A stretch of 64,000 nt of DNA from Roseburia rectibacter (GTDB taxonomy: Bacteria; Bacillota; Clostridia; Lachnospirales; Lachnospiraceae), in NCBI RefSeq assembly GCF_014287515.2, contig NZ_CP092473.1, forward strand, positions 2,693,001 to 2,757,000, read 5' to 3'. Shown in pieces: positions 8,446-16,993 of this stretch (positions are counted from its first letter, which is position 1; each line of letters begins with the position of its first letter). The translations under genes and the position numbers were made by a program. Under the pieces are notes generated by a model. That model saw only the letters and a list, made by a program, of their open reading frames with translations. It searched no databases and was not told the origin of the DNA.

Positions 8446-9772
8446 CGGAGGAACTCACGATATATGCAGGGATCTGCTGTGTAATGCAGTGAATGTTTCC
8501 TCCACCGGTCAGTATATCCCTTGCATACACCGGTATGATTTTTCTCTCCGGGCATAGTTCTACCATAATCTGCTGTGCCCGCCTGTCACTTTTTTCATTT
8601 TCCCCGCCAAACGCCGGCATGACCACGGCATTATTGGAAAAATAAAAGTTCACATAGGAAGCTGCAAGCCGCTCTCCCACTTCCCTTTTATCCTCGCCTT
8701 CCTCAAATTCATATCCTTCGAGCTCCTCTTTTGTGATACAAACCGGGGTATCCGGGATCGGAAGTTTGTGAATGATCAGTTTTCTGCCCTTTGCATCATA
8801 CTCCGAACTTAAATAATCAAAACTCGCTTTTGACAATGCATACTGCGGATCGTTCTTATCGTCTGTCCATGCAAGGACAACCTCTCCCGGTCTTAGAAAT
8901 GCACAGACATTGTCCACATGTTCATTTGTTTCATCCTGATAAATACCACGAGGCAGCCATAAAACTTTTTCGGCACCCAGATAACTTTTCAGTTTTTCCT
9001 CAATCTGTTCTTTTGTGAGTGATGGATTTCTTCCTTCACTGAGCAGGCAGGACTCCGTAACGAGCAGTGTTCCCTCACCGTCACTGTGAATCGAGCCACC
9101 CTCTAACACAAACGGTCTGGCATCATAACAGGTAAAGCCAAATTTTTTACAGAAATTCCATGCAAACGCATTATCTTTTTCATAAGAGGCATACAATCCA
9201 TCCACCGTACCGCCCCATGCATTAAAGTTCCAGTTTACGCCACGTATACACAGATTTTTCCCCGTATGAATCTCCATTCCTGTGCTGTCTTTTTCGCATC
9301 TTATGTTGGTACCAGAACACAAATCCTGTATATAAACCTTCTTATTTTTCACACAATCTGCCTGCACAGACATCTGATTGTCTGCCGTCAATGCAATAGA
9401 ATTTTTATTTACATTTTTTACCAGAAAAGTCGGTGCAACATCTCTTGCCCAGGAATCATCCGTTTCCATCTCAAAAACGATCACCGGATACAAGTTTTCT
9501 TCTTCTTTTAAACTTTGTGCAAATGCCTTTGCGTGACCGATCCCTTTTTTTCCTGCAGCAACATACACCGTTTCACTCTCTGCAATCGCGCGGATCACAG
9601 CAGAAAATGCTGCTTCTGCTTCTCTTGCACCATTTCGCCAGGAGCCTGGGCGCTCCGGCCAGATCATGATACACCCCTGATGTCTTTCAAATTCTCCCGG
9701 CATATAAAAACCATCCTGCGCGGGATTTGTCTCTTTTATCATTTCAGGACAATCTGCCTTTGAAATCCTCAT
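8438..9772 (-). CDS. aguA: Agmatine deiminase
   Basis: Converts agmatine to N-carbamoylputrescine and ammonia. It is a peptidyl-arginine-deiminase-fold enzyme, here 444 residues, somewhat longer than the ~370 typical of the family. Seen: MPGEFERHQGCIMIWPERPG at the N-terminus, DDSWARDVAPTFLV (substrate-binding Asp/Arg), NFNAWGG, LEGGSIHSDGEGTLLVTESC, TNEHVDN (catalytic His) and GGGNIHCITQQIP with the nucleophilic Cys near the C-terminus. The start at 9772 has AAAGGAG 7 nt upstream and lies inside the 3' end of the decarboxylase gene (29-bp overlap), so translation is probably coupled. The stop and final Asp-Lys codons are supplied by the end of repeat copy 2. It works with AguB at 6051-6929. 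Confidence 0.95.
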   Translation of the reverse strand: MRISKADCPEMIKETNPAQDGFYMPGEFERHQGCIMIWPERPGSWRNGAREAEAAFSAVIRAIAESETVYVAAGKKGIGHAKAFAQSLKEEENLYPVIVFEMETDDSWARDVAPTFLVKNVNKNSIALTADNQMSVQADCVKNKKVYIQDLCSGTNIRCEKDSTGMEIHTGKNLCIRGVNWNFNAWGGTVDGLYASYEKDNAFAWNFCKKFGFTCYDARPFVLEGGSIHSDGEGTLLVTESCLLSEGRNPSLTKEQIEEKLKSYLGAEKVLWLPRGIYQDETNEHVDNVCAFLRPGEVVLAWTDDKNDPQYALSKASFDYLSSEYDAKGRKLIIHKLPIPDTPVCITKEELEGYEFEEGEDKREVGERLAASYVNFYFSNNAVVMPAFGGENEKSDRRAQQIMVELCPERKIIPVYARDILTGGGNIHCITQQIPAYIVSSSDK

Positions 9773-10877
9773 AACCAAACTCCTTTATCATATCCACATT
9801 GCCATCTTCTCTTAAGACGGCAATTCCAGGCAGCGGCATACCATTAAACGTGTTGTTTTTCACCATGGAATAAATTGCCATATCCTCAAAGACAAGACGA
9901 TCTCCCACCTGTTTTTTCTGTGCAAAGCTGTAATCACCGATCACATCCCCTGCAAGACAGGTCATGGAAGAAAGACGATATGTATACGGCTTTTCGCCCG
10001 GCAGGTAACCGTCTTTTAACGGAGGTCTATAAGGCATTTCTAGCACATCCGGCATATGACATGCCGCCGATGCATCCAGGATCAGAATGTCCATTCCATT
10101 ATGCACGATATCCATAACTTCCGTAACCAGATATCCCGCATTAAGTGCAATCGCTTCACCCGGTTCTAGGTAAACTTCCACACCATATTTTTCTTTGATT
10201 TCGTGTATCAGGTTCTTTAAGTCATCCAGCTTATAATCTGCTCTTGTGATATGATGTCCGCCGCCTAAATTCAGCCACTTTACCTGTTTTAAATATCTTC
10301 CAAACTTCTCTTCAAACGCATGCCATGTCGTGATCAGATCATCCACATTCTGCTCACAGAGCGTATGAAAATGCAGTCCCTCGATCCCATCCGGCAGTTG
10401 TCCCGGAAATTCGCCATAAATCACGCCAAGTCTTGAACCCGGTCCACACGGATCGTAGATCTCATGCCCCTCCTGTGTGGAACACTCCGGGTTCACGCGG
10501 ATTCCTGCGCTTGCCATACATTCCGGCTGCAAAAAGTAATTCTGGTACTTTTCATACTGTGCAAAGGAATTAAAGATAATATGATCACAGATTTTAACCA
10601 GCTCCTCCATATCTTTTTCCTTATAAGCCGGCGCAAACACATGATTTTCTTTTCCCATCTCTTCTTTTCCGAGACGTGCTTCAAAAATCCCGCTCGCTGT
10701 CGTTCCGCTGATATACTGCCCGATCAGCGGATACAGTGAAAACATGGAAAACGCCTTCTGCGCCAAAAGCACATGGCAGCCAGTTTCCTGTTCCAGGTTT
10801 TGTAATATTTTTAAATTCTGTTTTAATTTCTTTTCATCTACCACATAACATGGGGTAGGAATCTCCTGCCATTTCAT
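9744..10877 (-). CDS. nspC: Carboxynorspermidine/carboxyspermidine decarboxylase
   Basis: A PLP-dependent, alanine-racemase-fold decarboxylase that removes the carboxyl group from carboxyspermidine (or carboxynorspermidine) to give spermidine (norspermidine). Seen: TPCYVVDEKKLKQNL at the N-terminus, the PLP-lysine region LLAQKAFSMFSLYPL, the substrate-loop LHFHTLCEQNVDDL, the phosphate-binding LNLGGGHH and the C-terminal CLAGDVIGDY containing the catalytic Cys. The start MKWQEIPTP at 10877 has AAGGGG 6 nt upstream; another ATG directly precedes it and a TTG lies further upstream. The 377-residue length fits the family. It follows the dehydrogenase gene and overlaps aguA, forming the non-SAM spermidine module. 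Confidence 0.94.
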   Translation of the reverse strand: MKWQEIPTPCYVVDEKKLKQNLKILQNLEQETGCHVLLAQKAFSMFSLYPLIGQYISGTTASGIFEARLGKEEMGKENHVFAPAYKEKDMEELVKICDHIIFNSFAQYEKYQNYFLQPECMASAGIRVNPECSTQEGHEIYDPCGPGSRLGVIYGEFPGQLPDGIEGLHFHTLCEQNVDDLITTWHAFEEKFGRYLKQVKWLNLGGGHHITRADYKLDDLKNLIHEIKEKYGVEVYLEPGEAIALNAGYLVTEVMDIVHNGMDILILDASAACHMPDVLEMPYRPPLKDGYLPGEKPYTYRLSSMTCLAGDVIGDYSFAQKKQVGDRLVFEDMAIYSMVKNNTFNGMPLPGIAVLREDGNVDMIKEFGYEDFKGRLS

Positions 10878-10959
10878 CATAATCCCCTTCTTGCACAGCT
10901 TTTCCAATGAATTTTTTCATTTACATCTTAAGCCTGTATGTCAGCACAAATCCCATTTT

Positions 10960-12219
10960 TTATTCTACTGTCTGCGGATTTTCATCCACGATCCACGGCA
11001 GACCATACTGGTTTAACATATCCATAAACGGGTCCGGATCAAATTCCTCAATGTTAAATACACCATCTTTATCCCAGACTTTATCAACAACCAAAGCTGC
11101 ACCGATCATAGCCGGTACACCAGTCGTATAAGAGATTGCCTGGGAACCTACTTCTTTATAACACTCCTGATGATCACAGACATTATAGATATAGATTGTC
11201 TTTTCTTTTCCATCTTTCTTTCCTGTAAAAATACAGCCGATATTCGTTTTACCGACAGTGCGCGGTCCTAATGATGCCGGGTCCGGAAGCAGTGCTTTCA
11301 AAAACTGGATCGGTACGATCTCCCTGCCCTCATATTCAATCGGTGAAGTAGAAAGCATTCCAACATTCTCTAAACATTTCATATGTGTCAGATAGCTCTG
11401 TCCAAATGTCATAAAGAAACGGATTCTCTTTACTCCCGGCACATTTTGGGCGAGAGACTCAATCTCTTCATGATGCAGCAGGTACATATCTTTCTCACCG
11501 ACCTGCGGGAAATTATATTCTCTTTTAATTTCCATCGGTTTTGTTTCCACCCAGTGACCATTCTCCCAGTAGGAACCATTTGCAGAAACCTCACGCAGAT
11601 TGATCTCAGGATTGAAATTCGTTGCGAACGGATAACCATGGTCGCCGCCGTTGCAGTCTAAAATATCGATTGTCTCGATCTCATCAAAATAATGCTTCAA
11701 TGCATAAGCTGTAAATACGCTTGTTACACCCGGATCAAACCCACTTCCAAGAAGTGCAGTGATTCCTGCCTCCTTAAATTTTTCACGATATGCCCACTGC
11801 CAGGAATAATCAAAATATGCGGTAAATCCTTCTTCTTCGCAGCGTTTTTCATAGATAGCACGCCATTTTTTATCATCGGTATCTTCCGGTTCGTAGTTTG
11901 CAGTATCAATATAGTCTACCTTACAGGCAAGACAGGCATCCATAATCGTTAAATCCTGATATGGCAATGCTACATTTAATACAGCATCCGGCTGATACTC
12001 TTTGATCAGGGCGATCAGCTCCTCTGTGTTGTCCGCATTTACCTGCGCTGTTGTGATGACGGTATCTGTTGTTTTCTCCAGTTTTTCTTTTAATGCATCA
12101 CATTTTGATTTTGTTCTGCTCGCAATACAGATCTCTGTAAAAGTTTTGCTGTTCTGACAACATTTGTGAATCGCAACTCCTGCTACTCCGCCACATCCGA
12201 TAATTAATAATCTTCCCAT
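10960..12219 (-). CDS. Carboxyspermidine dehydrogenase (saccharopine dehydrogenase-like)
   Basis: Reductively condenses aspartate semialdehyde with putrescine (or diaminopropane) to carboxyspermidine (carboxynorspermidine) using NADPH. The N-terminal Rossmann motif is LLIIGCGGVAGVA, followed by a saccharopine-dehydrogenase-type body with DACLACKVDYIDTANYEPE, LLGSGFDPGVTSVFTAYAL and DCNGGDHGYPFATNFNPEIN. The length, 419 residues, is typical of CASDH. The start at 12219 has AAAGGAG upstream. It is positioned between speE and the decarboxylase gene, the usual CASDH-CASDC pairing in gut Firmicutes. Substrate choice between putrescine and diaminopropane cannot be set from sequence; the adjacent agmatine route favours putrescine. 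Confidence 0.93.
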   Translation of the reverse strand: MGRLLIIGCGGVAGVAIHKCCQNSKTFTEICIASRTKSKCDALKEKLEKTTDTVITTAQVNADNTEELIALIKEYQPDAVLNVALPYQDLTIMDACLACKVDYIDTANYEPEDTDDKKWRAIYEKRCEEEGFTAYFDYSWQWAYREKFKEAGITALLGSGFDPGVTSVFTAYALKHYFDEIETIDILDCNGGDHGYPFATNFNPEINLREVSANGSYWENGHWVETKPMEIKREYNFPQVGEKDMYLLHHEEIESLAQNVPGVKRIRFFMTFGQSYLTHMKCLENVGMLSTSPIEYEGREIVPIQFLKALLPDPASLGPRTVGKTNIGCIFTGKKDGKEKTIYIYNVCDHQECYKEVGSQAISYTTGVPAMIGAALVVDKVWDKDGVFNIEEFDPDPFMDMLNQYGLPWIVDENPQTVE

Positions 12220-12353
12220 TTTGATCTCCTTTCTTATGTGTGAAAATCCTTATTTTCACTCTGACCGCAATTTCCATGCCTTTTATATCTTTAATTTTCT
12301 TATCGTCTGAATCTAACTAACATACTTTACGTTATTGGCAATTTTTGTATATT

Positions 12354-13217
12354 TTATTTCTTACGGCCTTCCTCTTCCTCTAACATATCCTCCACATACC
12401 GTGGCAGCATAAACGCTCCCTTGTGCAGGTTGGTCGTATAATACCATGTCTTTATCTTCCGCTCTTTCCAGCGCTTCACATCCAGATCATCGAGCGGATG
12501 ATATTTCTTTGAAGCAAATCCGAACAGCCAGTAACCGGAGGAACACGTTGGTATGTGTGCCTGATAAACACGGCTGATCGGGAAACTGTGACTTGCCTTT
12601 CTGTGCATTCCACGGCAGGATTCCTCATCTTCATCGTAAAAAGGACTTCCATGCTGATAGACCATGATTCCGTCATCCTTTAAGGCACGGAAACAGTTTC
12701 CGTAAAATTCCTTGGTAAACAACCCTGCTGTATGCCCAAGCGGATCGATTGCATCATTGATGATCAGATCATACTCGTCATGTTTCATCCGCAAAAACTT
12801 AAGTCCATCCTCATAGTAAACTGTCACACGCTCATCCGATAAACCACATGCGTTATCCGGGAAAAATTCTTTACATACCTCCACGAACACACGATCTGGT
12901 TCCACCACATCGATCTGTTCTATTTCATCGTAGTATCCAAGCTCACGCGCCACACCACCGTCACCGCCACCGATGACTAACACTTTTTTTACATGCGGAT
13001 GTACTGCCATAGGAACATGTACGATCATCTCATCATAGACAAACTCATCTTTTTCTGAAAAAACAATACTTCCATCCGAACTTAAAAATCTTCCAAACTC
13101 GTCCGAATCAAACACATCGATCCGCTGAAACTCTGTCTGAAGTCCGAATAACTGTTTCTGCACCTTAATAGATACCTTTACTTTTTCTGTATGGTAATCT
13201 GAAAACCAAAGCTCCAT
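12354..13217 (-). CDS. speE: Spermidine synthase-like aminopropyltransferase
   Basis: A 287-residue member of the spermidine synthase family, which transfers an aminopropyl group from decarboxylated S-adenosylmethionine to putrescine (some homologues use agmatine or other amines). Seen: LWFSDYHTEKVKVSIKV, the acceptor-domain FQRIDVFDSDEFGR, the nucleotide-binding signature VIGGGDGGVARELGYY and the NDAIDPLGHTAGLFTKEFY motif with catalytic Asp. The ATG at 13217 has AAGGGAG upstream. The gene follows the decarboxylase gene by about 30 bp. No speD (the source of decarboxylated SAM) is in the window although the carboxyspermidine route is, so its donor and acceptor here are uncertain. Confidence 0.9.
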   Translation of the reverse strand: MELWFSDYHTEKVKVSIKVQKQLFGLQTEFQRIDVFDSDEFGRFLSSDGSIVFSEKDEFVYDEMIVHVPMAVHPHVKKVLVIGGGDGGVARELGYYDEIEQIDVVEPDRVFVEVCKEFFPDNACGLSDERVTVYYEDGLKFLRMKHDEYDLIINDAIDPLGHTAGLFTKEFYGNCFRALKDDGIMVYQHGSPFYDEDEESCRGMHRKASHSFPISRVYQAHIPTCSSGYWLFGFASKKYHPLDDLDVKRWKERKIKTWYYTTNLHKGAFMLPRYVEDMLEEEEGRKK

Positions 13218-13246
13218 GATTACTTCTCCCTTCTTCTGTCCGATTT

Positions 13247-14713
13247 CTAACACATCTTTGGTTCATGTGCAAGCACCTTCAGATTTTCAACTTCGGGATC
13301 TTCCGTTCCCTGCATGGAACATCCTTTTTCTTTCGCATAAACAATGTACTCAATGATCTCCGGCGTGATCATCTCGCCCGGCGCTAAAATCGGGATTCCC
13401 GGTGGATAGCACATGACAAATTCACCACAAATTCTTCCGGCCGTCTGTCGTACCGGCAGAGATTCCTTTTGGGAATAAAATGCCACCTGCGGCGACACCA
13501 GAACTTTCGGGTTGATATATTCTGTGTTTAACATCTTTGCCGGATCTTTTGAATACAGCCGCTTGATATCTGCAAGCGCCCCGACAAGCCGCTCGATGTC
13601 CTGTATCCGGTCACCAATGGAAATATAGGCAAGAATATTCGCAATATCCCCCAGCTCGATCTGGATATCATATTCATCCCGCAGCAGATCATAGACTTCG
13701 ATGCCTGCAAGTCCGATATCTCGCGTATAGACTGACAGTTTCGTCACATCAAAATCATAGACACTGCCGCCATTGATCATATCTTTACCATACGCATAAA
13801 ATCCACCGATGGAATTGATCTCATCTCTGGCGTATTCTGCCATCTGTGCTACTTTTGCAAATGATTCCTTTCCTCGCAGTGCAAGATTTCTTCTCGAAAT
13901 ATCAAGACTTGACATCAAAAGATAAGACGCACTCGTCGTCTGTGTCAGATTGATGATCTGGCTGACATATTCCCAGTTCACGCCCCGTCCGGTCAGAAGA
14001 AGCGAACTCTGTGTCAGACTTCCTCCCGACTTGTGCATGGAAACAGATGCCATATCTGCACCGGCATCCATGGCACACACCGGAAGATTCTCCCCAAAAT
14101 ACAGGTGTGTTCCATGCGCTTCATCCACCAGCACCAGCATATTGTGTGCATGTGCCACTTTTACAATGGAACGCAGATCAGAGCAGATTCCATAATAAGT
14201 TGGATTGTTGACCAGTACTGCCACTGCATCCGGGTTCTCCAGAATCGCACGTTCCACTTCTGATACCTGCATGCCAAGCGAAATGCCAAGTTTCACATCC
14301 ACTTCCGGGTTGACATAAACCGGAATCGCTCCACAGAGTACAAGTGCATTGATCACACTCTTATGCACATTGCGCGGCAAAATGATCTTATCCCCTGCCT
14401 TGCAGCAGGAAAGCACCATACCCTGAACAGATGAAGTGGTTCCTCCTACCATAAAAAATGCATGTTCTGCCCGGAATGCCTCCGCTGCAAGTTCCTCCGC
14501 CTCCTTGATCACAGAGACCGGATGACAGAGATTATCAAGCGGCTTCATGGAATTGACATCTAAGCTGACACACTTTTCTCCCAACAGCTCCACTAACTCC
14601 GGATTTCCCCTTCCTCTCTTATGTCCCGGCACATCAAACGGTACCACTCTTCGTTTTTTTAACTTTTCTAATGCTTCATAAACCGGCGCATGCATCTGCT
14701 GCTCTTTGTCCAT
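13247..14713 (-). CDS. speA: Arginine/lysine/ornithine decarboxylase (PLP, fold III type)
   Basis: A 488-residue Orn/Lys/Arg decarboxylase of the aspartate-aminotransferase-fold type, related to Bacillus SpeA/YaaO. The PLP lysine lies in SVSMHKSGGSLTQSSLLL. Other marks are VPFDVPGHKRGRGNPE near the N-terminus, FMVGGTTSSVQGMVLS, VDEAHGTHLYFGE and the C-terminal YPPGIPILAPGEMI. The start MDKEQQMHAPVYEAL at 14713 is preferred because the homologous domain starts there and AGGGGG lies 12 nt upstream; an upstream in-frame ATG at 14803 would run into a terminator-like hairpin. As first gene of the aguA/aguB-associated cluster it most likely decarboxylates arginine to agmatine. Lysine or ornithine use remains possible. 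Confidence 0.92.
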   Translation of the reverse strand: MDKEQQMHAPVYEALEKLKKRRVVPFDVPGHKRGRGNPELVELLGEKCVSLDVNSMKPLDNLCHPVSVIKEAEELAAEAFRAEHAFFMVGGTTSSVQGMVLSCCKAGDKIILPRNVHKSVINALVLCGAIPVYVNPEVDVKLGISLGMQVSEVERAILENPDAVAVLVNNPTYYGICSDLRSIVKVAHAHNMLVLVDEAHGTHLYFGENLPVCAMDAGADMASVSMHKSGGSLTQSSLLLTGRGVNWEYVSQIINLTQTTSASYLLMSSLDISRRNLALRGKESFAKVAQMAEYARDEINSIGGFYAYGKDMINGGSVYDFDVTKLSVYTRDIGLAGIEVYDLLRDEYDIQIELGDIANILAYISIGDRIQDIERLVGALADIKRLYSKDPAKMLNTEYINPKVLVSPQVAFYSQKESLPVRQTAGRICGEFVMCYPPGIPILAPGEMITPEIIEYIVYAKEKGCSMQGTEDPEVENLKVLAHEPKMC

Positions 14714-14808
14714 GACTTCTAAAAACCCCCTCATCTTCCATAAAAATACGGTATGTCTGCCTTTATATGCTTGCGCCTTTCTGATAAATTCATTAATATC
14801 CAAAAGTA

Positions 14809-14840
14809 CAAAAAAGAACAGGCATCCATCACCTGTTCTT
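14809..14840 (-). terminator. Rho-independent terminator upstream of the polyamine cluster
   Basis: AGAACAGG and CCTGTTCT pair around a 9-nt loop and are followed on the minus strand by TTTTTT. It lies about 95 bp before the decarboxylase start. It either ends transcription of the decayed region upstream or acts as a leader attenuator for the polyamine cluster. I favour the former, since I found no alternative antiterminator fold. Confidence 0.65.
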
Positions 14841-14869
14841 CTATCGTCGTTATCATCATAGTCATACTT

Positions 14870-15345
14870 TATGTAATCTGTCTACATTCTGCAAAAACTA
14901 TTTTCTCCAGAGTCCGCGTTGGGTTACTGTTCAGTCGTAAGCTTGACACTTGCTGTCAAGCTGTGCGCCAGAAACTAGATAATGCCAAATTACAGCCCCA
15001 TGCATCGAAGATGCATTTAAAATGGGCTGTAATAGTTGCTGCTCACACAGTATGTGTGAACAGCAACTGCGTTGGCACCATCGCCAGCAAATATTTGCGT
15101 ATACTACTCTTATTGACCGTTTCACAAGTGATATTGGATTCCGGGATATCCCCGTAATCAACTTATAAAATTTGAGCTTCTAACTCAATCAATAACGCGG
15201 CTTACACCGCAATCGGCAGTTGCCCCGCCTGTCCGTATGGGCTTAACCAATCTCTTGGTGGGCAAACAATAGATCTGTTTCTTCTCTATTGTAACGAATA
15301 TTTGCATGAAAACAATTTTCGCATTCATGTGATTTGAAGTATAAC
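14870..15345 (-). other. Structured intergenic region; possible TnpB-type RNA scaffold remnant
   Basis: No convincing ORF lies between the polyamine cluster and 15391. On the minus strand, 15268-15174 reads GCCCACCAAGAGATTGG, then a GGCGGGGCAACTGCC hairpin, a TGCGGTGTAAGCCGCG hairpin, GTTATTGA and AGAAGCTC. From memory this layout resembles the 3' scaffold of IS200/IS605 TnpB-associated (omega/reRNA) transcripts, but no tnpB is present. Downstream are three perfect hairpins in a row: 15067-15034 (16-bp arms), 15032-14990 and 14961-14941 (GCTTGACA/TGTCAAGC). The last is about 100 nt before the terminator at 14809-14840. It may be the wreck of a mobile element or an unknown RNA gene. Confidence 0.35.
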
Positions 15346-15390
15346 ACACGCATCTGGCAAATGCAATAAATATCTGCTTTTCTTCATATT

Positions 15391-15897
15391 TTATTTTGCT
15401 TTAAATGAAATTTTTTTATTGCCATCCTTTTTGGAATCGAGCCATCCACCATAGTAGCAGTCCTGTAACACATAGGTTTTACCCTTTGTCAGTTTCTTTG
15501 TTTTGATTGTAATCTTATTGCTTCCAACTTTGGCAGTTGCGGTTGCACTTATAGTCTTTCCATTTCCTTTCAGTTTGATCTTAAACTGGCAGGTATTCCC
15601 CTTTTTGATGGTGGACTTATAATCTTTTCTTGTAGTGCAGGCAAGACCAAACAACTGATCTGCGGTCACTTTTGATTTTAATGTGATCGTTGCTGTTGTT
15701 CCTTTTCCGGTAACTGAATTAATTTTGAACATCTTGCTGCTGCGTGTTGACAGCGGATTTGCAACACTGATGGCAGCAGAAGATAAACTGGAATATCCAC
15801 TAGTTGACAGATAACCATAATAGGCATATGTCTTTCCTGTCTTGGATGCTGATACATAATCTCCAATATAGAGATCCTCCAGTCTCCACCTGGACAT
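15391..15897 (-). CDS. Hypothetical surface-protein-like fragment
   Basis: An open frame of 168 codons. From about residue 14 it reads as a lysine/threonine/serine-rich beta-strand protein (SASKTGKTYAYYGYLSTSGY, then TATITLKSKVTADQLF, ISATATAKVGSNKITIKTKK and LTKGKTYVLQDCYYGGW), the style of Lachnospiraceae secreted or Ig-like domains. There is no signal peptide, and the first 13 codons (MSRWRLEDLYIG) are read out of frame through the junction with an ftsH fragment. I think it is the 3' part of a secreted-protein gene joined to foreign DNA, so it may not be expressed. No specific family was recognised. The strong lysine bias without a membrane anchor is also unlike the neighbours. Confidence 0.4.
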   Translation of the reverse strand: MSRWRLEDLYIGDYVSASKTGKTYAYYGYLSTSGYSSLSSAAISVANPLSTRSSKMFKINSVTGKGTTATITLKSKVTADQLFGLACTTRKDYKSTIKKGNTCQFKIKLKGNGKTISATATAKVGSNKITIKTKKLTKGKTYVLQDCYYGGWLDSKKDGNKKISFKAK

Positions 15898-16039
15898 CTC
15901 CGATATTCTTATCGTCGATCATTTTCATGAATGTTCCATAGTCAACTTCTGTTACCTGCCTCTTGATCAGAAGTGGTGTCACAAAAAGGTTAAATACAAA
16001 CAGAACGATCGGTACGATACCGTAGTAATAAAATAACGA
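15885..16039 (-). pseudogene. ftsH 5' fragment (membrane protease N-terminus only)
   Basis: In one frame, 16039 to about 15885 encodes LFYYYGIVPIVLFVFNLFV followed by TPLLIKRQVTEVDYGTFMKM and IDDKNIGDVQVE. This is the first transmembrane segment and the start of the extracytoplasmic domain of an FtsH-type AAA protease. The true start codon is missing (an in-frame stop lies just upstream) and homology ends abruptly at VQVE, after which the frame runs into unrelated sequence and stops at 15800. The AAA and zinc-protease domains are absent. This is a dislocated scrap, probably carried here by recombination, since a complete ftsH should exist elsewhere. Confidence 0.6.
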
Positions 16040-16082
16040 TGTCTTTCAATATACAATCACATTCTTTTGTATATACAGATAT

Positions 16083-16910
16083 TTATTTGGTCCACTCCCG
16101 GACTAAATGTATCTCTCTTTTATATCCCTCATCATCATTCGGTGTCTCTAAAATAAACGGTCTTCCCTCTAAAAGCGGGTGCACTGCCACATGACGCATT
16201 GCCTCTGCGCCGATCTTTCCCTCTCCGATCCTCGCATGGCGGTCCTTGTGGGAACCACAGTCATTCATGCTGTCGTTAAAATGAACCGCCTTTAAACGGT
16301 CAAGCCCGATCACCCGGTCAAACTCCTTTAATACACCCTCTAAATCATTCACGATGTCGTAGCCGCCATCCCATACATGGCAGGTATCAAGGCAGACTCC
16401 CATTTTTTCTTTTAATTCCACACGGTCTAAGATCTCTCTTAATTCCTCAAAATTTCTGCCAACCTCAGTTCCTTTTCCTGCCATCGTCTCAAGCAGAACT
16501 GTCGTTGTCTGATCCGGTTTTAATGCCTCATTTAACGCTTCTGCGATCAGTTCAATTCCAGTATCTGCCCCCTGTCCCACATGGGAACCCGGATGAAAAT
16601 TATAATAATTGCCCGGTGTATACTCCATGCGTCTTAAATCATCGAATAACATTTCCTTTGAAAAAGAACGGACATCCTCTTTCGCTGCACAGAGATTCAT
16701 CGTATACGGCGCATGTGCAACGATCTTGCCAAATTCATGCTCCTTAGCAAAATTTAAAAACTTTTCCACGTCTTTTTCATCAATTTCTTTTGCCTTTCCA
16801 CCACGTGGATTTCTGGTAAAAAAAGCAAATGTATTGGCATCTAACGCTAACGCTGCCTTTCCCATTGCCGCATAACCTTTCGATGCGGATAAATGATTTC
16901 CTATTAACAT
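16083..16910 (-). CDS. nfo: Deoxyribonuclease IV (AP endonuclease)
   Basis: Endonuclease IV cleaves 5' to abasic sites in base-excision repair. It is a TIM-barrel enzyme with three zinc ions. The metal-ligand motifs are in order: [88 protein letters not shown] (split over about 24 residues) and [10 protein letters not shown]. The start at 16910 has GAGGA at good spacing and matches the family N-terminus; the frame remains open 17 codons further up. The length, 275 residues, is normal. It follows fbp by about 80 bp and may be co-transcribed with it. Confidence 0.96.
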   Translation of the reverse strand: MLIGNHLSASKGYAAMGKAALALDANTFAFFTRNPRGGKAKEIDEKDVEKFLNFAKEHEFGKIVAHAPYTMNLCAAKEDVRSFSKEMLFDDLRRMEYTPGNYYNFHPGSHVGQGADTGIELIAEALNEALKPDQTTTVLLETMAGKGTEVGRNFEELREILDRVELKEKMGVCLDTCHVWDGGYDIVNDLEGVLKEFDRVIGLDRLKAVHFNDSMNDCGSHKDRHARIGEGKIGAEAMRHVAVHPLLEGRPFILETPNDDEGYKREIHLVREWTK

Positions 16911-16993
16911 ATCAATCCTCATTTCTGCACTGTGCTTCGCGCATCTTAAGTTTACACACAATAATACTCCTGTCTGTATGCGCGCATGCTCTT

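Noticed and set aside
14903..14915. ACTCTGGAGA-like text suggesting a glycine riboswitch
   Set aside because: The aptamer's conserved GGCAAAAGGAC-type segments and paired stems are absent, and the downstream gene is a decarboxylase.
15018..15067. Perfect hairpins considered as a CRISPR-like or 6S RNA feature
   Set aside because: The hairpins differ in sequence and spacing, there is no repeat-spacer pattern, and no 6S consensus was recognised.
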